The notes below the pieces were generated by a model that saw only the letters and a program-made list of their open reading frames with translations, was not told where the DNA came from and did not search any database. A stretch of DNA of 64,000 bases from contig CAWEHB010000016.1 in NCBI GenBank assembly GCA_963808705.1, positions 620,001-684,000 of the forward strand, read 5' to 3'. Position 1 is the first letter of the stretch. Every line of letters starts with the position of its first letter. The position numbers were made by a program, and so were the translations under genes. Source of the DNA: JASHPR01 sp963808705. GTDB lineage: Bacteria; Actinomycetota; Actinomycetes; Streptosporangiales; Streptosporangiaceae. Shown here piece after piece: positions 9,065 through 17,757 of this stretch.

Positions 9065-10678
9065 GTGCGGCCCGGACGCCGCGCGCTGAGCCAGCGGCCC
9101 GGCAGGGTACAGGCCCGGGGGCTGCGCTGGTCCTGGGCCATGCTGGCGCTGTCCGCCGTCGGCCTCGCCGCGACCTCGTGCGCGGCGGCGGCGCACGCTG
9201 CGCGCAAGGACCCGGTCGTCCTGGTGGCGCGCACCCGCCCGCCCGCGTCGGCCAGCTCGGTGCTGGCCGGCTTCCCCGCCGTGCTGGCCGTCGGCGTGGC
9301 CGAGCAGCTGTTCGCCGCCGCGCCCGTGGTCGTCGTGGCCAATGCGAGCGACCCGGCCGACCTGCCGGCCGCCGCCGCCCGGGCCGAGCGGGCCCACGCG
9401 CCGCTGCTGCTGACCTCGCCCGGGGCGGCCGCGCCGTCCGCCAGTGCCACTGCGCCGTCCGGCGGTGCCAGCGCGCCGTCCGGCGGTGCCGCGATCCAGG
9501 CGGCGGTCAGGGCCCTGCATCCCCGCGCCGTGCTCGCGGTCGGCCTGACCCCGGGGACGCTCGCGGCGCAGCTGCCCGGGATCCGCGGGGTCCGCGTGAC
9601 CGCCAACCCGGCCCGGCTTCCCGCGACGCGCGCGCCCGCGCCGCTGACTCACGTGGTGCTGCTCGTGCACCAGGGCGGCCCCGGCGCCGCGGCGACGGCG
9701 GTCGCCGCGACCGCGCGGGTGGCGGGCGCACGGGTGATCGCCGTCCAGGGCTACGACCCGCGGGCCGACCCGCACGCCATCGCCGCCCTCGCGGCCGCCA
9801 GGCCGCGGCAGGTCGTGGCGGTCGGGGCCCGGTTCGGGACGCCGGGCCTGCTGGCGGCCCGGGTCGCGGTGGCCGAGACCGGGGTGCAGCTGCCCGGCGG
9901 CGGCGAGGTCCTCTTCCCCATGCACCGGCTGGTCGCACTGTACGGCCACCCGGGTACCCCCTCGCTCGGGGCCCTGGGCGAGCAGGGGCTGACCGCCAGC
10001 ATCGCCCGGGCCCGGCAGATGGCCGCCCTGTACCGGCCGCTGAGCGGGGTGCCGGTGGTGCCCGCCTTCGAGATCATCGCCACCGTCGCGCAGGGCTCTC
10101 CCGGCCCGGGCCGCAGCTACTCCTACGAGACCCCCCTGTCCGTCCTGCGCCCGTGGGTGCGGCGGGCGAGCCGGGCCGGGATGTACGTCGTGCTCGACCT
10201 GCAGCCCGGCCGGGACAGCCTGCTCGCCCAGGCGAAGCAGTACCAGGCCCTGCTGGAGCGGCCGAATGTCGGGCTGGCCCTGGACCCGGAGTGGGCCCTG
10301 GGGCCGGGGCAGCTGCCGCTGCGGCAGATCGGCAGCGTGAGCATCACCGAGGTCAACAGCGTGATCAACTGGCTGGCCGCGCTGACCGCGCGCTACCGCC
10401 TGCCGCAGAAGCTGCTCGTGCTGCACCAGTTCCGGCTGTCGATGATCGAGGGCGAGCAGCGGCTCGATACCCGCCACGACGACCTGGCCATCGTCATCCA
10501 CATGGACGGGCAGGGCACCCCGGCCGACAAGCAGCAGACCTGGGACGCCGTCACCGCCGCCGCCCCGCCCGGCGTGTTCTTCGGCTGGAAGAACTTCTTC
10601 GTCAAGGACCACCCGATGCTGACGCCGCAGCAGACGATGGCGCACACCCCGCAGCCGGTGATGATCTCCTACCAGTGA
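9065..10678 (+). CDS. secreted protein with cell-wall-binding-repeat-like N-terminal region
   Basis: From a GTG at 9065 the protein has 537 residues. A basic lead (RPGRRALSQRPGR) precedes the hydrophobic segment WAMLALSAVGLAATSCA, a signal peptide; the Cys could be a poor lipobox. Residues of the mature N-terminus, such as VVVVANASDPADLPAAAARA followed by APLLLTSP, resemble cell-wall-binding repeat 2 domains. A short Ala-Pro-Ser-Gly repeat (about residues 125-145) follows. The C-terminal half (VPVVPAFEIIATVAQ, YVVLDLQPGRDSLLAQA, LVLHQFRLSM) looks like an alpha/beta or TIM-barrel domain I cannot name. The frame extends upstream to 8936 but without secretion features. The gene converges on the APC permease 13 bases away. 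Confidence 0.7.
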   Translation: MRPGRRALSQRPGRVQARGLRWSWAMLALSAVGLAATSCAAAAHAARKDPVVLVARTRPPASASSVLAGFPAVLAVGVAEQLFAAAPVVVVANASDPADLPAAAARAERAHAPLLLTSPGAAAPSASATAPSGGASAPSGGAAIQAAVRALHPRAVLAVGLTPGTLAAQLPGIRGVRVTANPARLPATRAPAPLTHVVLLVHQGGPGAAATAVAATARVAGARVIAVQGYDPRADPHAIAALAAARPRQVVAVGARFGTPGLLAARVAVAETGVQLPGGGEVLFPMHRLVALYGHPGTPSLGALGEQGLTASIARARQMAALYRPLSGVPVVPAFEIIATVAQGSPGPGRSYSYETPLSVLRPWVRRASRAGMYVVLDLQPGRDSLLAQAKQYQALLERPNVGLALDPEWALGPGQLPLRQIGSVSITEVNSVINWLAALTARYRLPQKLLVLHQFRLSMIEGEQRLDTRHDDLAIVIHMDGQGTPADKQQTWDAVTAAAPPGVFFGWKNFFVKDHPMLTPQQTMAHTPQPVMISYQ

Positions 10679-10691
10679 CCGCCGGCCCGCC

Positions 10692-12146
10692 TCAGTGGCC
10701 GCTGCCGGACTGCTCGAACACCAGCTGGGCCTTGGCCATCCACTGCTCCCGGCCGGTGACCCGCATGTAGATCAGGGCCACGATCGTGATCACGACGATG
10801 GCGATGAACACCATCAGGCCCCAGAAGACCACCCCGCTGCTGGTGAACGGCGAGAAGTACGACTTCCAGACCACGACGATGCCGGCCGCCGACGCAATCA
10901 CCGGCACGATCACGTGCAGCACGACGTTGAACTGGTCCCGGCCCTCGGTCAGGTAGTACTTCATCACTCCGATGTTGGCCAGGATGTACATCAGCACCAA
11001 GCCGATCGTGATCGCGTTGGCCCAGGTGAGGAACACGTTCGTGACCCCGAAGATCAGCACGCAGGCGAACGCCACGACCTGCATGCCGACTTCCAGGTTA
11101 ATGGCGTTGACCGGCGTCTTCCGCTTCGGGTTCACCTTCCCCAGGGCGGTCGGCAGCACCCCGGAGCGGCCCATCCCGTACCAGGTCCGGGTGCCGCCGT
11201 TGAAGCAGGCGATCGAGACCGCGATGGCCGAGTTCAGCAGCGCGAACAGCAGGAAGACCCAGGCGCCGCCCCACACCCGCTGGGCGAGCGTGGCCACGGG
11301 GAACGCCACCGCGGTGGGGATGGTGCCCACCCGGTGCGTGCCGATGCCGACCAGGTAGCCCCAGGTGACGAACACGAAGTAGCACATCAGGATGATGACC
11401 GACCCGACCAGCCCGATCGGCACGTTGCGCTTGGGGTTCTTGCTCTCCTCGGCCATCGGGCCGGTGGATTCCCACCCGCTGAACGCGAAGATGGAGAACA
11501 CCACGCCGAGGAACAGGTTGCCGGCCAGGTGGAAGTTGCCGGGGTTCAGCGGCGCGAAGTTGAACCCGCCCGGGCCCGCCGAGGCCAGGCCGGTGATGGC
11601 CAGCGCCACCATGATCAGGATCTCGATGCTGCCGGTGATGATCAGCGCCTTCTCCGACAGCGCGATCCCCTGGTAGGCGAAGAAGATCACCAGCGCCAGG
11701 CCGGCGATGACCCAGATCCACCATTTGACGTCGACCCCGTACTCCGCCTTGATCGACGGTTCAAGCACGGTGTACGAGAGGTAGGACAGCGTCAGGCAGG
11801 CGACCGGCGGCAGCCAGATCGAGAACAGCACCCCGGCGAAGAACCCGGCCCGCGGGTGGAAGGCCCGCGCGATCCAGGTGTACCAGCCGCCGGCCGACGG
11901 GAACACCTTGGCCAGCTGCGACGCGTTTAGCGCCTGCAGGCCCAGCAGGATGCCGCCGAACAGGAACGCCCACGGGGTGGACAGCCCCGCGAAGCTCACG
12001 ATGAACACGAACGACGCGAGGATCGCAAAGGACGGCGCGATCGTCGCGATCCCCTGCATCAGGATCCCGGGGATCCCGATCGCGTTCTCCCGCAGTTCGG
12101 TTCCGATGACCCCCTGCGGACCTGACTTACTGGCCTCGACCGCCAC
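10692..12146 (-). CDS. APC-family amino acid permease
   Basis: This integral membrane transporter of 484 residues has about 12 hydrophobic helices and is predicted to import an amino acid or amine. The N-terminus carries the APC signature (IGIPGILMQGIATIAPSFAILASFVFIVSFAG in two adjoining stretches), followed by SAGGWYTWIARAF and GWESTGPMAEESKNPKRNVP in the central helices. The GTG at 12146 is preferred because AAGGAGACTCACG precedes it with good spacing; the frame runs 19 codons further upstream. A promoter with paired GAGCnnnnGCTC operators lies just upstream, matching the one ahead of the catabolic operon at 20.5 kb, so this is likely the uptake system of that locus. Confidence 0.9.
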   Translation of the reverse strand: MAVEASKSGPQGVIGTELRENAIGIPGILMQGIATIAPSFAILASFVFIVSFAGLSTPWAFLFGGILLGLQALNASQLAKVFPSAGGWYTWIARAFHPRAGFFAGVLFSIWLPPVACLTLSYLSYTVLEPSIKAEYGVDVKWWIWVIAGLALVIFFAYQGIALSEKALIITGSIEILIMVALAITGLASAGPGGFNFAPLNPGNFHLAGNLFLGVVFSIFAFSGWESTGPMAEESKNPKRNVPIGLVGSVIILMCYFVFVTWGYLVGIGTHRVGTIPTAVAFPVATLAQRVWGGAWVFLLFALLNSAIAVSIACFNGGTRTWYGMGRSGVLPTALGKVNPKRKTPVNAINLEVGMQVVAFACVLIFGVTNVFLTWANAITIGLVLMYILANIGVMKYYLTEGRDQFNVVLHVIVPVIASAAGIVVVWKSYFSPFTSSGVVFWGLMVFIAIVVITIVALIYMRVTGREQWMAKAQLVFEQSGSGH

Positions 12147-12197
12147 CGTGAGTCTCCTTCCCGTTACCCGCAGGAAGCAGGATCCTGCCTCCCGGCA

Positions 12198-12264
12198 GAG
12201 CATTCGCTCACGGACTGACCATCCGCTCCACTCGGAGTATCGACCTCGCGCCGGATCCTGGCAA
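12198..12264 (-). promoter_or_regulatory. promoter with paired palindromic operators ahead of the APC permease
   Basis: On the minus strand a -35 box TTGCCA (plus 12259-12264) is followed after 18 bases by -10 ATACTC (12235-12240). Downstream lie GACCATCCGCTC (12217-12228) and GAGCATTCGCTC (12198-12209), starting 6 and 25 bases past the -10 and 19 bp apart. The promoter at 20490-20556 has the same layout. The position downstream of the -10 suggests repression, probably by the SorC/LsrR-type protein encoded at 20661-21707. Confidence 0.6.
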
Positions 12265-12291
12265 GGGTCCCAGGCGCAGCGCCCTCCCCGC

Positions 12292-13461
12292 CTAGCGCGC
12301 CGGGCCCACCGCGTCGGCCAGGCCGTGATGACCCGGGCCGCGCGGGATGATGGGCCAGATGTCCACGACGACGTCGTCGGTGACCACGTGGTACGCGTCG
12401 TACCAGTTCACGGTGGACGGGGAGTACCCGGGCACGAGCGCCACGCGGTCGCCGACCCGCAGCGCCGAGCCCTCCGGAGCGGAGAAGATGCCGTGCTCCT
12501 CGTCGAACCGGAACACCTTGTGGTCATGGCCCACGATCGTGACCTCGTCCGGGGCGGCCACCGACTTGTTGCCGGCGTCGACGATCACCTTGCCGCTCTG
12601 CCGGCTGATGACCGTGGCCTGGATCGTGAGCGAGTGCTCGAAGTGCGGCACCATCTTGCCGTGGAAGTTGTCCATGACCACGTACGTGCCGGCCTGGATC
12701 TCGGTCAGGCCCGGGTAGCCCGCCGTCCACCGCCAGGTGGCGATCCCGCCGGCCGACCGGATCTTGCACGGGATGCCGTCCGCCTCGAGCAGCTCGGCCA
12801 CGCCGGTGAAGAACGCCATCGCCTCGCGCTGCCGCTCACGGCGCAGCTCGCTCTCGAACGTCAGCGAGCAGTGCCCCTCGTAGCCGGTGATGCCCTCGAA
12901 GCGCAGCCCGGGAAGCTCGGCCACCTGCCGGGCGAGCGCCAGGCAGTCCTGCGCGGTGTCCACCCCGCAGCGGTCCATGCCGGTGTCGACCTCGATCATG
13001 ATCCCGATGGTCGACCCGGCCGCGACGGCCGCCGCCGAGTGCGCCGCGGCGTTCGGCGCCTCGTCCACCGCGACCAGGACCCGGTGATCGCGGGCCAGCT
13101 CGGCCAGCACCCGGAGCTTGGCCGGGTGCGCCACGGTGTTGACCACGAACAGGTCGTCCATGCCCGCGGCGGCGAGCACGGCCGCCTCCCACACCGTGGC
13201 CATGGACAGGCCGCCCGCGCCCGCGTCGAGCTGGCGGCGGGCCAGGTCCGGGCTCTTGTGCGTCTTGTAGTGCGGGCGGATCGTGGCCCGGCCCAGCTCC
13301 CGCAGCTCGGCCGCCATGCGGTCGATGTTGCGCTGCGCGGCGTCGATGTCGAGCACCAGCGCCGGGGTGATCAGCTCATCCCGCCGCTGGTCGATGGCGC
13401 TCCCGTACTCGCGCCTGACCCGCTCGTAGGCCTCGCGCACGATCGACGCGGGATCCTGCAT
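12292..13461 (-). CDS. D-threonine aldolase / D-serine dehydratase-like PLP enzyme (alanine-racemase fold)
   Basis: This is a fold-type III PLP enzyme of 389 residues. The N-terminal alanine-racemase-like barrel carries the PLP lysine K66 in RPHYKTHKSP, followed by IEVDTGMDRCGV and YEGHCSLTF. The C-terminal D-serine-dehydratase-like domain ends with WYDAYHVV, where family members keep a metal-binding His. It may cleave or dehydrate a D-3-hydroxy amino acid, or act on a related metabolite of this locus; the substrate is not fixed by sequence. The ATG at 13461 is chosen for its AGGGAGG site. The frame opens 10 codons upstream. It is the last gene of the eight-gene run starting at 20473. Confidence 0.85.
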   Translation of the reverse strand: MQDPASIVREAYERVRREYGSAIDQRRDELITPALVLDIDAAQRNIDRMAAELRELGRATIRPHYKTHKSPDLARRQLDAGAGGLSMATVWEAAVLAAAGMDDLFVVNTVAHPAKLRVLAELARDHRVLVAVDEAPNAAAHSAAAVAAGSTIGIMIEVDTGMDRCGVDTAQDCLALARQVAELPGLRFEGITGYEGHCSLTFESELRRERQREAMAFFTGVAELLEADGIPCKIRSAGGIATWRWTAGYPGLTEIQAGTYVVMDNFHGKMVPHFEHSLTIQATVISRQSGKVIVDAGNKSVAAPDEVTIVGHDHKVFRFDEEHGIFSAPEGSALRVGDRVALVPGYSPSTVNWYDAYHVVTDDVVVDIWPIIPRGPGHHGLADAVGPAR

Positions 13462-13493
13462 CTGACTACCTCCCTGTAACCGGTCGGGCACGC

Positions 13494-14261
13494 CTACAGC
13501 TCCGCGTTCACGATGAAGCCGCCGTCCACGAGCAGGGTCGCGGCGGTCACGTAGCTGGCATCGTCGGTGAGCAGGTAGACGATCGTGGCCGCGAGCTCCT
13601 CGGGCTCGGCCCCCCGGTGCAGGGCGATGCGCTCGACGTAGTACTTCATCACCTCCGGGGCGTCCAGCAGCGGCGCGGCCATGTTCGTCTTCACCCAGCC
13701 GGGCTCGACCGCATTCACCCGGATGCCGTGCGCACCCAGGTCACATGCGAGCGCCTTGGCCAGCATGCTGATAGCGCCCTTGGTGCCGCAGTACGCGGTC
13801 TGGCCCGGGGCGCCCACGTGCGCCGAGATCGAGCTCACGCAGCAGATCGCGCCGCCGTGGCCCTCCCGGATCATCTGCTTGGCCCCTTCGGTGCAGACCA
13901 CCCAGGTGCCGCGGACGTTGGTCTCGAACAGCTCGTTGAAGTCCTCGAGCGTCGTCTCGTCCCACGTCATCAGCGGGTTGATCGCCGCGTTCGACACGAT
14001 GCAGTCGAGCCGCCCGCCGCGCTCGGCCACCGCGTGCACCATCGCGGTGACCTGCTCCGGATCACGCATGTCGGCCACGACAGGGAAGCCCTGCCCGCCG
14101 GCCGCCTCGATCCGCCGGAGCGTCTCGGCCGGATCCCCGGTCGGCCGCTGGTTCACGGCCACGACCGCGCCCTCCGCGGCCAGCCGGACCGCGGTCGCCT
14201 GCCCGATGCCATTCGTCGCGCCGGTGACCAGCGCGACCTTGCCCTCGAAGCGCCGTTCCAT
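13494..14261 (-). CDS. SDR-family NAD(P)-dependent oxidoreductase
   Basis: This is a classical short-chain dehydrogenase of 255 residues. The cofactor motif TGATNGIG is at 13-20, NAA at 91-93, catalytic Ser at 143/144, and Tyr157 and Lys161 in AYCGTK. It ends in the typical LLVDGGFIVNAEL. It probably oxidises or reduces a hydroxyl or keto group of an intermediate in the surrounding pathway. It lies 12 bases downstream of the cyclase gene and 32 bases upstream of the D-threonine-aldolase-like gene, so it belongs to the same transcription unit. Confidence 0.92.
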   Translation of the reverse strand: MERRFEGKVALVTGATNGIGQATAVRLAAEGAVVAVNQRPTGDPAETLRRIEAAGGQGFPVVADMRDPEQVTAMVHAVAERGGRLDCIVSNAAINPLMTWDETTLEDFNELFETNVRGTWVVCTEGAKQMIREGHGGAICCVSSISAHVGAPGQTAYCGTKGAISMLAKALACDLGAHGIRVNAVEPGWVKTNMAAPLLDAPEVMKYYVERIALHRGAEPEELAATIVYLLTDDASYVTAATLLVDGGFIVNAEL

Positions 14262-14273
14262 GGCAGTTCTCCC

Positions 14274-15254
14274 TCAGAAGATAGCGATCGGGTTCCACGG
14301 CGAGCCGGTCCCGCCGGGCAACCGCAGCGGCAGGCCGACGACCATGAACTCGAAGCGGCCCTCGGCCTCGCAGGCCCGGGCCACGTCCTCAAGCTGCAGG
14401 CTGTCGGACGCGAACATGCCCATGGCCGTGACCTGGAGCGGGTGGATCGGGTACAGGATGCCCTCCACGTTGCTCGGCACCGTCTCCCCGTCGCCGTCCG
14501 GCAGGAACGCCGCGATCCGGCGCTCGTGCATCCAGCCGATCGTGTCCACGTGCAGGCCGGCCTTGCCCTGGCCGGCCGGCGGGTAGTCGTTGCGCCACGC
14601 GCCGAGCTCGAGCCGGCGCCGGTGGTGCCCGGTGCGGAACACCAGGATGTCCCCCTCGCCCAGCCGGACCCCCTGGGCCTGCTCGACCGCCTCGAGCTCG
14701 GCCCGGGTCACCGCCTCCCCCGGCTCGAGCCACTTGACCCCGCGGAACCGCGGCACGTCCAGCAGCACGCCCCGGCCGACCAGCCCCTCGCGGTACGTGG
14801 TCACGTCGAGCGCGGTGGCGCCCTGGGAGGTCATGACCTCCTGGGCCGGACGGCCGTTGTAGACGCGGCCCTGGTACGCGATGTGGCACAGCGCGTCCAT
14901 GTGGGTGTGGCAGTCGCCGTGGAATGCGAGCCCGACGAAGTCCGTGGCGAACGTCACCCCGGACGAGCCGATGTCGATGTCGTGGCCCTGCACCACGTGC
15001 CGGATGACCGGGCTCGGGTTGTCCGGCCCGGCCGCGGTGTTCATCGGGATGGCCATGGTGGCGCGCCGCCCGGACCGGACCAGCCCCGCTGCGGCGCGTA
15101 CCGACTCGGGCGTGATGTAGTTGAGCGTCCCGAGCTCGTCGTCGTCGCCCCACCGGCCCCAGTTCTTGACCGACTCGTAGATCTCGTCGAACTCGCGCAG
15201 CGTCACCCGCGCGGGTGGCGTCAGCCTCGCCGTGGTATCGCTCACCGTGCTCAC
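14274..15254 (-). CDS. cyclase-family (kynurenine-formamidase-like) hydrolase
   Basis: This is a metal-dependent amidohydrolase- or lactonase-like cyclase-family protein of 326 residues. The metal site HGDCHTHMD is at 112-120, with His124 in ALCHIAYQGR; further signs are GVLLDVPRF, GDILVFRTGHH and a C-terminal His/Glu-containing region. The family includes kynurenine formamidase and related hydrolases of amides or cyclic esters. In this locus it may open a ring or a lactone; that is inference. It starts at a GTG overlapping the stop of the LsrF-like gene (GTGA at 15251-15254), so the two are translationally coupled. Confidence 0.85.
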   Translation of the reverse strand: MSTVSDTTARLTPPARVTLREFDEIYESVKNWGRWGDDDELGTLNYITPESVRAAAGLVRSGRRATMAIPMNTAAGPDNPSPVIRHVVQGHDIDIGSSGVTFATDFVGLAFHGDCHTHMDALCHIAYQGRVYNGRPAQEVMTSQGATALDVTTYREGLVGRGVLLDVPRFRGVKWLEPGEAVTRAELEAVEQAQGVRLGEGDILVFRTGHHRRRLELGAWRNDYPPAGQGKAGLHVDTIGWMHERRIAAFLPDGDGETVPSNVEGILYPIHPLQVTAMGMFASDSLQLEDVARACEAEGRFEFMVVGLPLRLPGGTGSPWNPIAIF

Positions 15255-16120
15255 CTCCGGAGGAACTGGTCGTAGGCCGCCTGCGGCTTGACTGATTCGT
15301 GCACGACCGCGCCGACCGCGCGGATCATCGCGACCGGGTCGTCGCTCTGGAAGATGTTCCGGCCCATGTCGACCCCGGCCGCCCCCTCCTCGACCGCGCG
15401 GTAGGCCATGGCGAGCGCGTCCGGTTCGGGGAGCTTCTTGCCGCCGGCCATGACCAGCGGCACCGGGCAGGCGGCCGCCACCGTGTCGAAGTCCTCGGCG
15501 CAGTAGTAGGTCTTGACCACGTGCGCGCCGAGCTCGGCGCAGATCCGGGTGGCGAGCCGGAGGTAGCGCGCGTCGCGGGTCAGCTCCTTGCCGACCGCGG
15601 TGACCGCGAGCACCGGGATCCCGTACCGCTGGCTCTCGTCCACCAGCCGGGTCATGTTGCGCACCGACTGGGTCTCGAACTCGCCGCCGATGAACACCTG
15701 CACCGCGACCGCGCAGGCGTTGATCCGGGCTGCGTCCTCCATGGAGACCGCGATCTGCTCGTCGGACAGTTCCTTCAGGATGCTCGGCCCGCCGCTGGCC
15801 CGCAGCACGATCGGCGTGCCGGACGCCGGGGGGATGACCGACCGGACCATGCCGCGGGTGGCCATCAGCGCGTCGGCGTGGCCCAGCAGCGGGACGATCG
15901 ACAGGTCCACCCGCTCCAGGCCGGTGGTCGGGCCCTGGAAGTAGCCGTGGTCGATCGCCAGCATCACGGTGCGGCCGGTCGCGGGCCGGAACACCCGGGC
16001 CAGCCGGCTCTGCATGCCCCAGTCCAGCGCGCCCGAGCCCTTCAGGGCGAACGGCTCGGAGCGCGGCGGCACGGACGGCGAGAACCGGCCGCCCTCGGTG
16101 CGGCTGTCGTCGTCAGCCAT
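15251..16120 (-). CDS. lsrF: LsrF-like 3-hydroxy-5-phosphonooxypentane-2,4-dione thiolase / class I aldolase
   Basis: The protein has 289 residues and resembles E. coli LsrF throughout. Examples are KGSGALDWGMQSRL, FDHGYFQGPTTGLE-like AIDHGYFQGPTTGLE, VIPPASGTPIVLRASG, AGGKKLPE and DMGRNIFQSDDPVAM. The Schiff-base lysine of LsrF, K203 in E. coli, falls here at residue 203 in VVKTYY. In enterics LsrF performs the last step of phospho-AI-2 breakdown, transferring an acetyl unit to CoA. Here the neighbours differ, so the true substrate may be another phosphorylated ketose. The ATG at 16120 has GAGGGAG before it. The frame stays open far upstream without further LsrF-like sequence. Confidence 0.88.
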   Translation of the reverse strand: MADDDSRTEGGRFSPSVPPRSEPFALKGSGALDWGMQSRLARVFRPATGRTVMLAIDHGYFQGPTTGLERVDLSIVPLLGHADALMATRGMVRSVIPPASGTPIVLRASGGPSILKELSDEQIAVSMEDAARINACAVAVQVFIGGEFETQSVRNMTRLVDESQRYGIPVLAVTAVGKELTRDARYLRLATRICAELGAHVVKTYYCAEDFDTVAAACPVPLVMAGGKKLPEPDALAMAYRAVEEGAAGVDMGRNIFQSDDPVAMIRAVGAVVHESVKPQAAYDQFLRR

Positions 16121-16140
16121 GGTCTCCCTCGCAGATTCCG

Positions 16141-17757
16141 TTACGCATCGGTCCCGGCCCCGTCGGCCCGCGGCCGCGCGCCCGAGCCCGCGGCCCGCCA
16201 CAGCGGGTTGAGCAGGCCATCCTCGGAAAGCTCGAGCATGCGCGGGTAGATCTGCCGCCACCGGGCGTAGCTGTCGTGGTAGGCGGCGACCGCCTCGGGC
16301 TGCGGCTCGAACGTGGCCGCGCGCTGGCGCAGCGTGGGCTCGAGCTCGGTCAGGCCGGAGTAGATCCCCGCCCCCCGGCCGGCGCACAGGGCCGCGCCCA
16401 GCGCGCTGCTCTCGGTCACGGCCGGCACGTGGACCGGCAGGCCGAGCACGTCGGCGATGATCTGCGGCCAGAGCCTGCCCTTGGCCGCGCCGCCGCTGAA
16501 CGTCAGCTCGGTGACCCGCGCGCCGGTGAGCTCGCCGATGATGCCGAGGTGGCCGCGGACCACGTAGGCGGCGGCCTCCTCGATCGCGCGCACGCACGCG
16601 GCGCGCCCGGTCCCGGCCGGGTCGCCCAGGTTGAACTGGACGAACGACGGGCTGGCGTGCACCCACCGGCGGGCGTTCATCAGGTTGGACAGGATGGCGT
16701 AGACGCCGCCCGCGCCGGGCGGGATCGCGGCCGCGCCCTCCTCCATCACCACGTACGGGTCCACGCCGCAGCCGCGGGCGGTCGCGGCCTCGCCGTCGCA
16801 GAACGCGTCCCGGAACCAGCGCATGGCCATCCCGCAGTAGAACCCGATGCCCTCGAGCATCCACTCGCCCGGGGTGACGTGGCAGAGCGTCCTCAGCCTG
16901 ATCACCGGGTCGATGAGCGGGGAGGTCACCAGCATCGTGTTCTGCCAGAAGGTCCCGGCCAGCACGGTGAACTCGCCGGCTCGCACGCCCGCCCCGAGCA
17001 GCCCGAGCTGGGTGTCCGCTCCGCCGGCCACCACCGGGGTGCCGGCCCGCAGCCCGGTCTGCTCCGCGGCCTCGGCGGTGACCGCGCCGACCACGGTGCC
17101 GGGGTCGACCACCTCCGGCAGCACCGGCGGGGAGATGCCGCAGATCTCCGCGATCCGCTCCGACCAGGTCCGGCGGGCCAGGCTGAACATGCCCGAGCTG
17201 GACCCGCAGGACGGCTCGGTGACCTGGACCCCGGCCAGCCGGTAGACGATCCAGTCGCTGAGCAGGCCCAGGCCGTGGATGGCCGCGAAGAGGTCGGGCC
17301 GGTGCCGCGCGATCCAGCGCAGCCGGGCCGGGGAGGTGATCGACACCCAGTCGCCCGCCTCTTCGAAGATCCGTTCCGCGTTGCCCTCGCGGATCAGGTC
17401 CTCGGCTTCGGCCGCGGCGCGGCTGTCCACGTTCGGGCAGGCCCAGATCTCGGCGCCCCGGGCATCGTAAAGCACGATGCCCTCGCGCATGCTGGTCGCC
17501 GCGATCGCCGCGACGTCGCCGCCGGACGCGCCCGCGGCGGCGAGCGCGTCCCGGATGCAGGCCGAGATCAGCCGCCAGTTGGCCGTGACGTCGAAGTCCT
17601 GGCCGCCGGGGACCCCGGGCGGCTCGCGGTGGGTCCACTCCCGCAGGGACACCGCCACCTGCTCGCCCTTCTCGGTGAACAGCAGCGCCCGGCAGCTTCC
17701 GGTGCCCGCGTCGATGGCGAGCAGGTAGGGCCCTGCGGTCCCCGTGCTTCCTGTCAC
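16141..17757 (-). CDS. lsrK: LsrK-like FGGY carbohydrate kinase (autoinducer-2 kinase family)
   Basis: This is a sugar kinase of the FGGY family, 538 residues. It tracks E. coli LsrK closely: LAIDAGTGSCRALLF, SMREGIVLYDARGAEIWACPN, LSDWIVYRLAG, VLAGTFWQNT, MAMRWFRDAFCDGE, a GGAAKGRLWPQIIAD ATP-site segment, and ALGAALCAGRGAGIYS. LsrK phosphorylates the open-chain form of AI-2 inside the cell. The conserved kinase-thiolase pairing (this gene and the LsrF-like gene 20 bases downstream) supports phosphorylation followed by carbon-carbon cleavage. It starts at a GTG within the GTGA shared with the dehydrogenase upstream. A disordered Arg/Ala-rich tail ends the protein. Confidence 0.88.
   Translation of the reverse strand: MTGSTGTAGPYLLAIDAGTGSCRALLFTEKGEQVAVSLREWTHREPPGVPGGQDFDVTANWRLISACIRDALAAAGASGGDVAAIAATSMREGIVLYDARGAEIWACPNVDSRAAAEAEDLIREGNAERIFEEAGDWVSITSPARLRWIARHRPDLFAAIHGLGLLSDWIVYRLAGVQVTEPSCGSSSGMFSLARRTWSERIAEICGISPPVLPEVVDPGTVVGAVTAEAAEQTGLRAGTPVVAGGADTQLGLLGAGVRAGEFTVLAGTFWQNTMLVTSPLIDPVIRLRTLCHVTPGEWMLEGIGFYCGMAMRWFRDAFCDGEAATARGCGVDPYVVMEEGAAAIPPGAGGVYAILSNLMNARRWVHASPSFVQFNLGDPAGTGRAACVRAIEEAAAYVVRGHLGIIGELTGARVTELTFSGGAAKGRLWPQIIADVLGLPVHVPAVTESSALGAALCAGRGAGIYSGLTELEPTLRQRAATFEPQPEAVAAYHDSYARWRQIYPRMLELSEDGLLNPLWRAAGSGARPRADGAGTDA

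Noticed and set aside
9170..9185. Lipobox in the secreted protein (ATSC)
   Set aside because: The residue three before Cys is Ala, a poor lipobox; a plain signal peptide is as likely.
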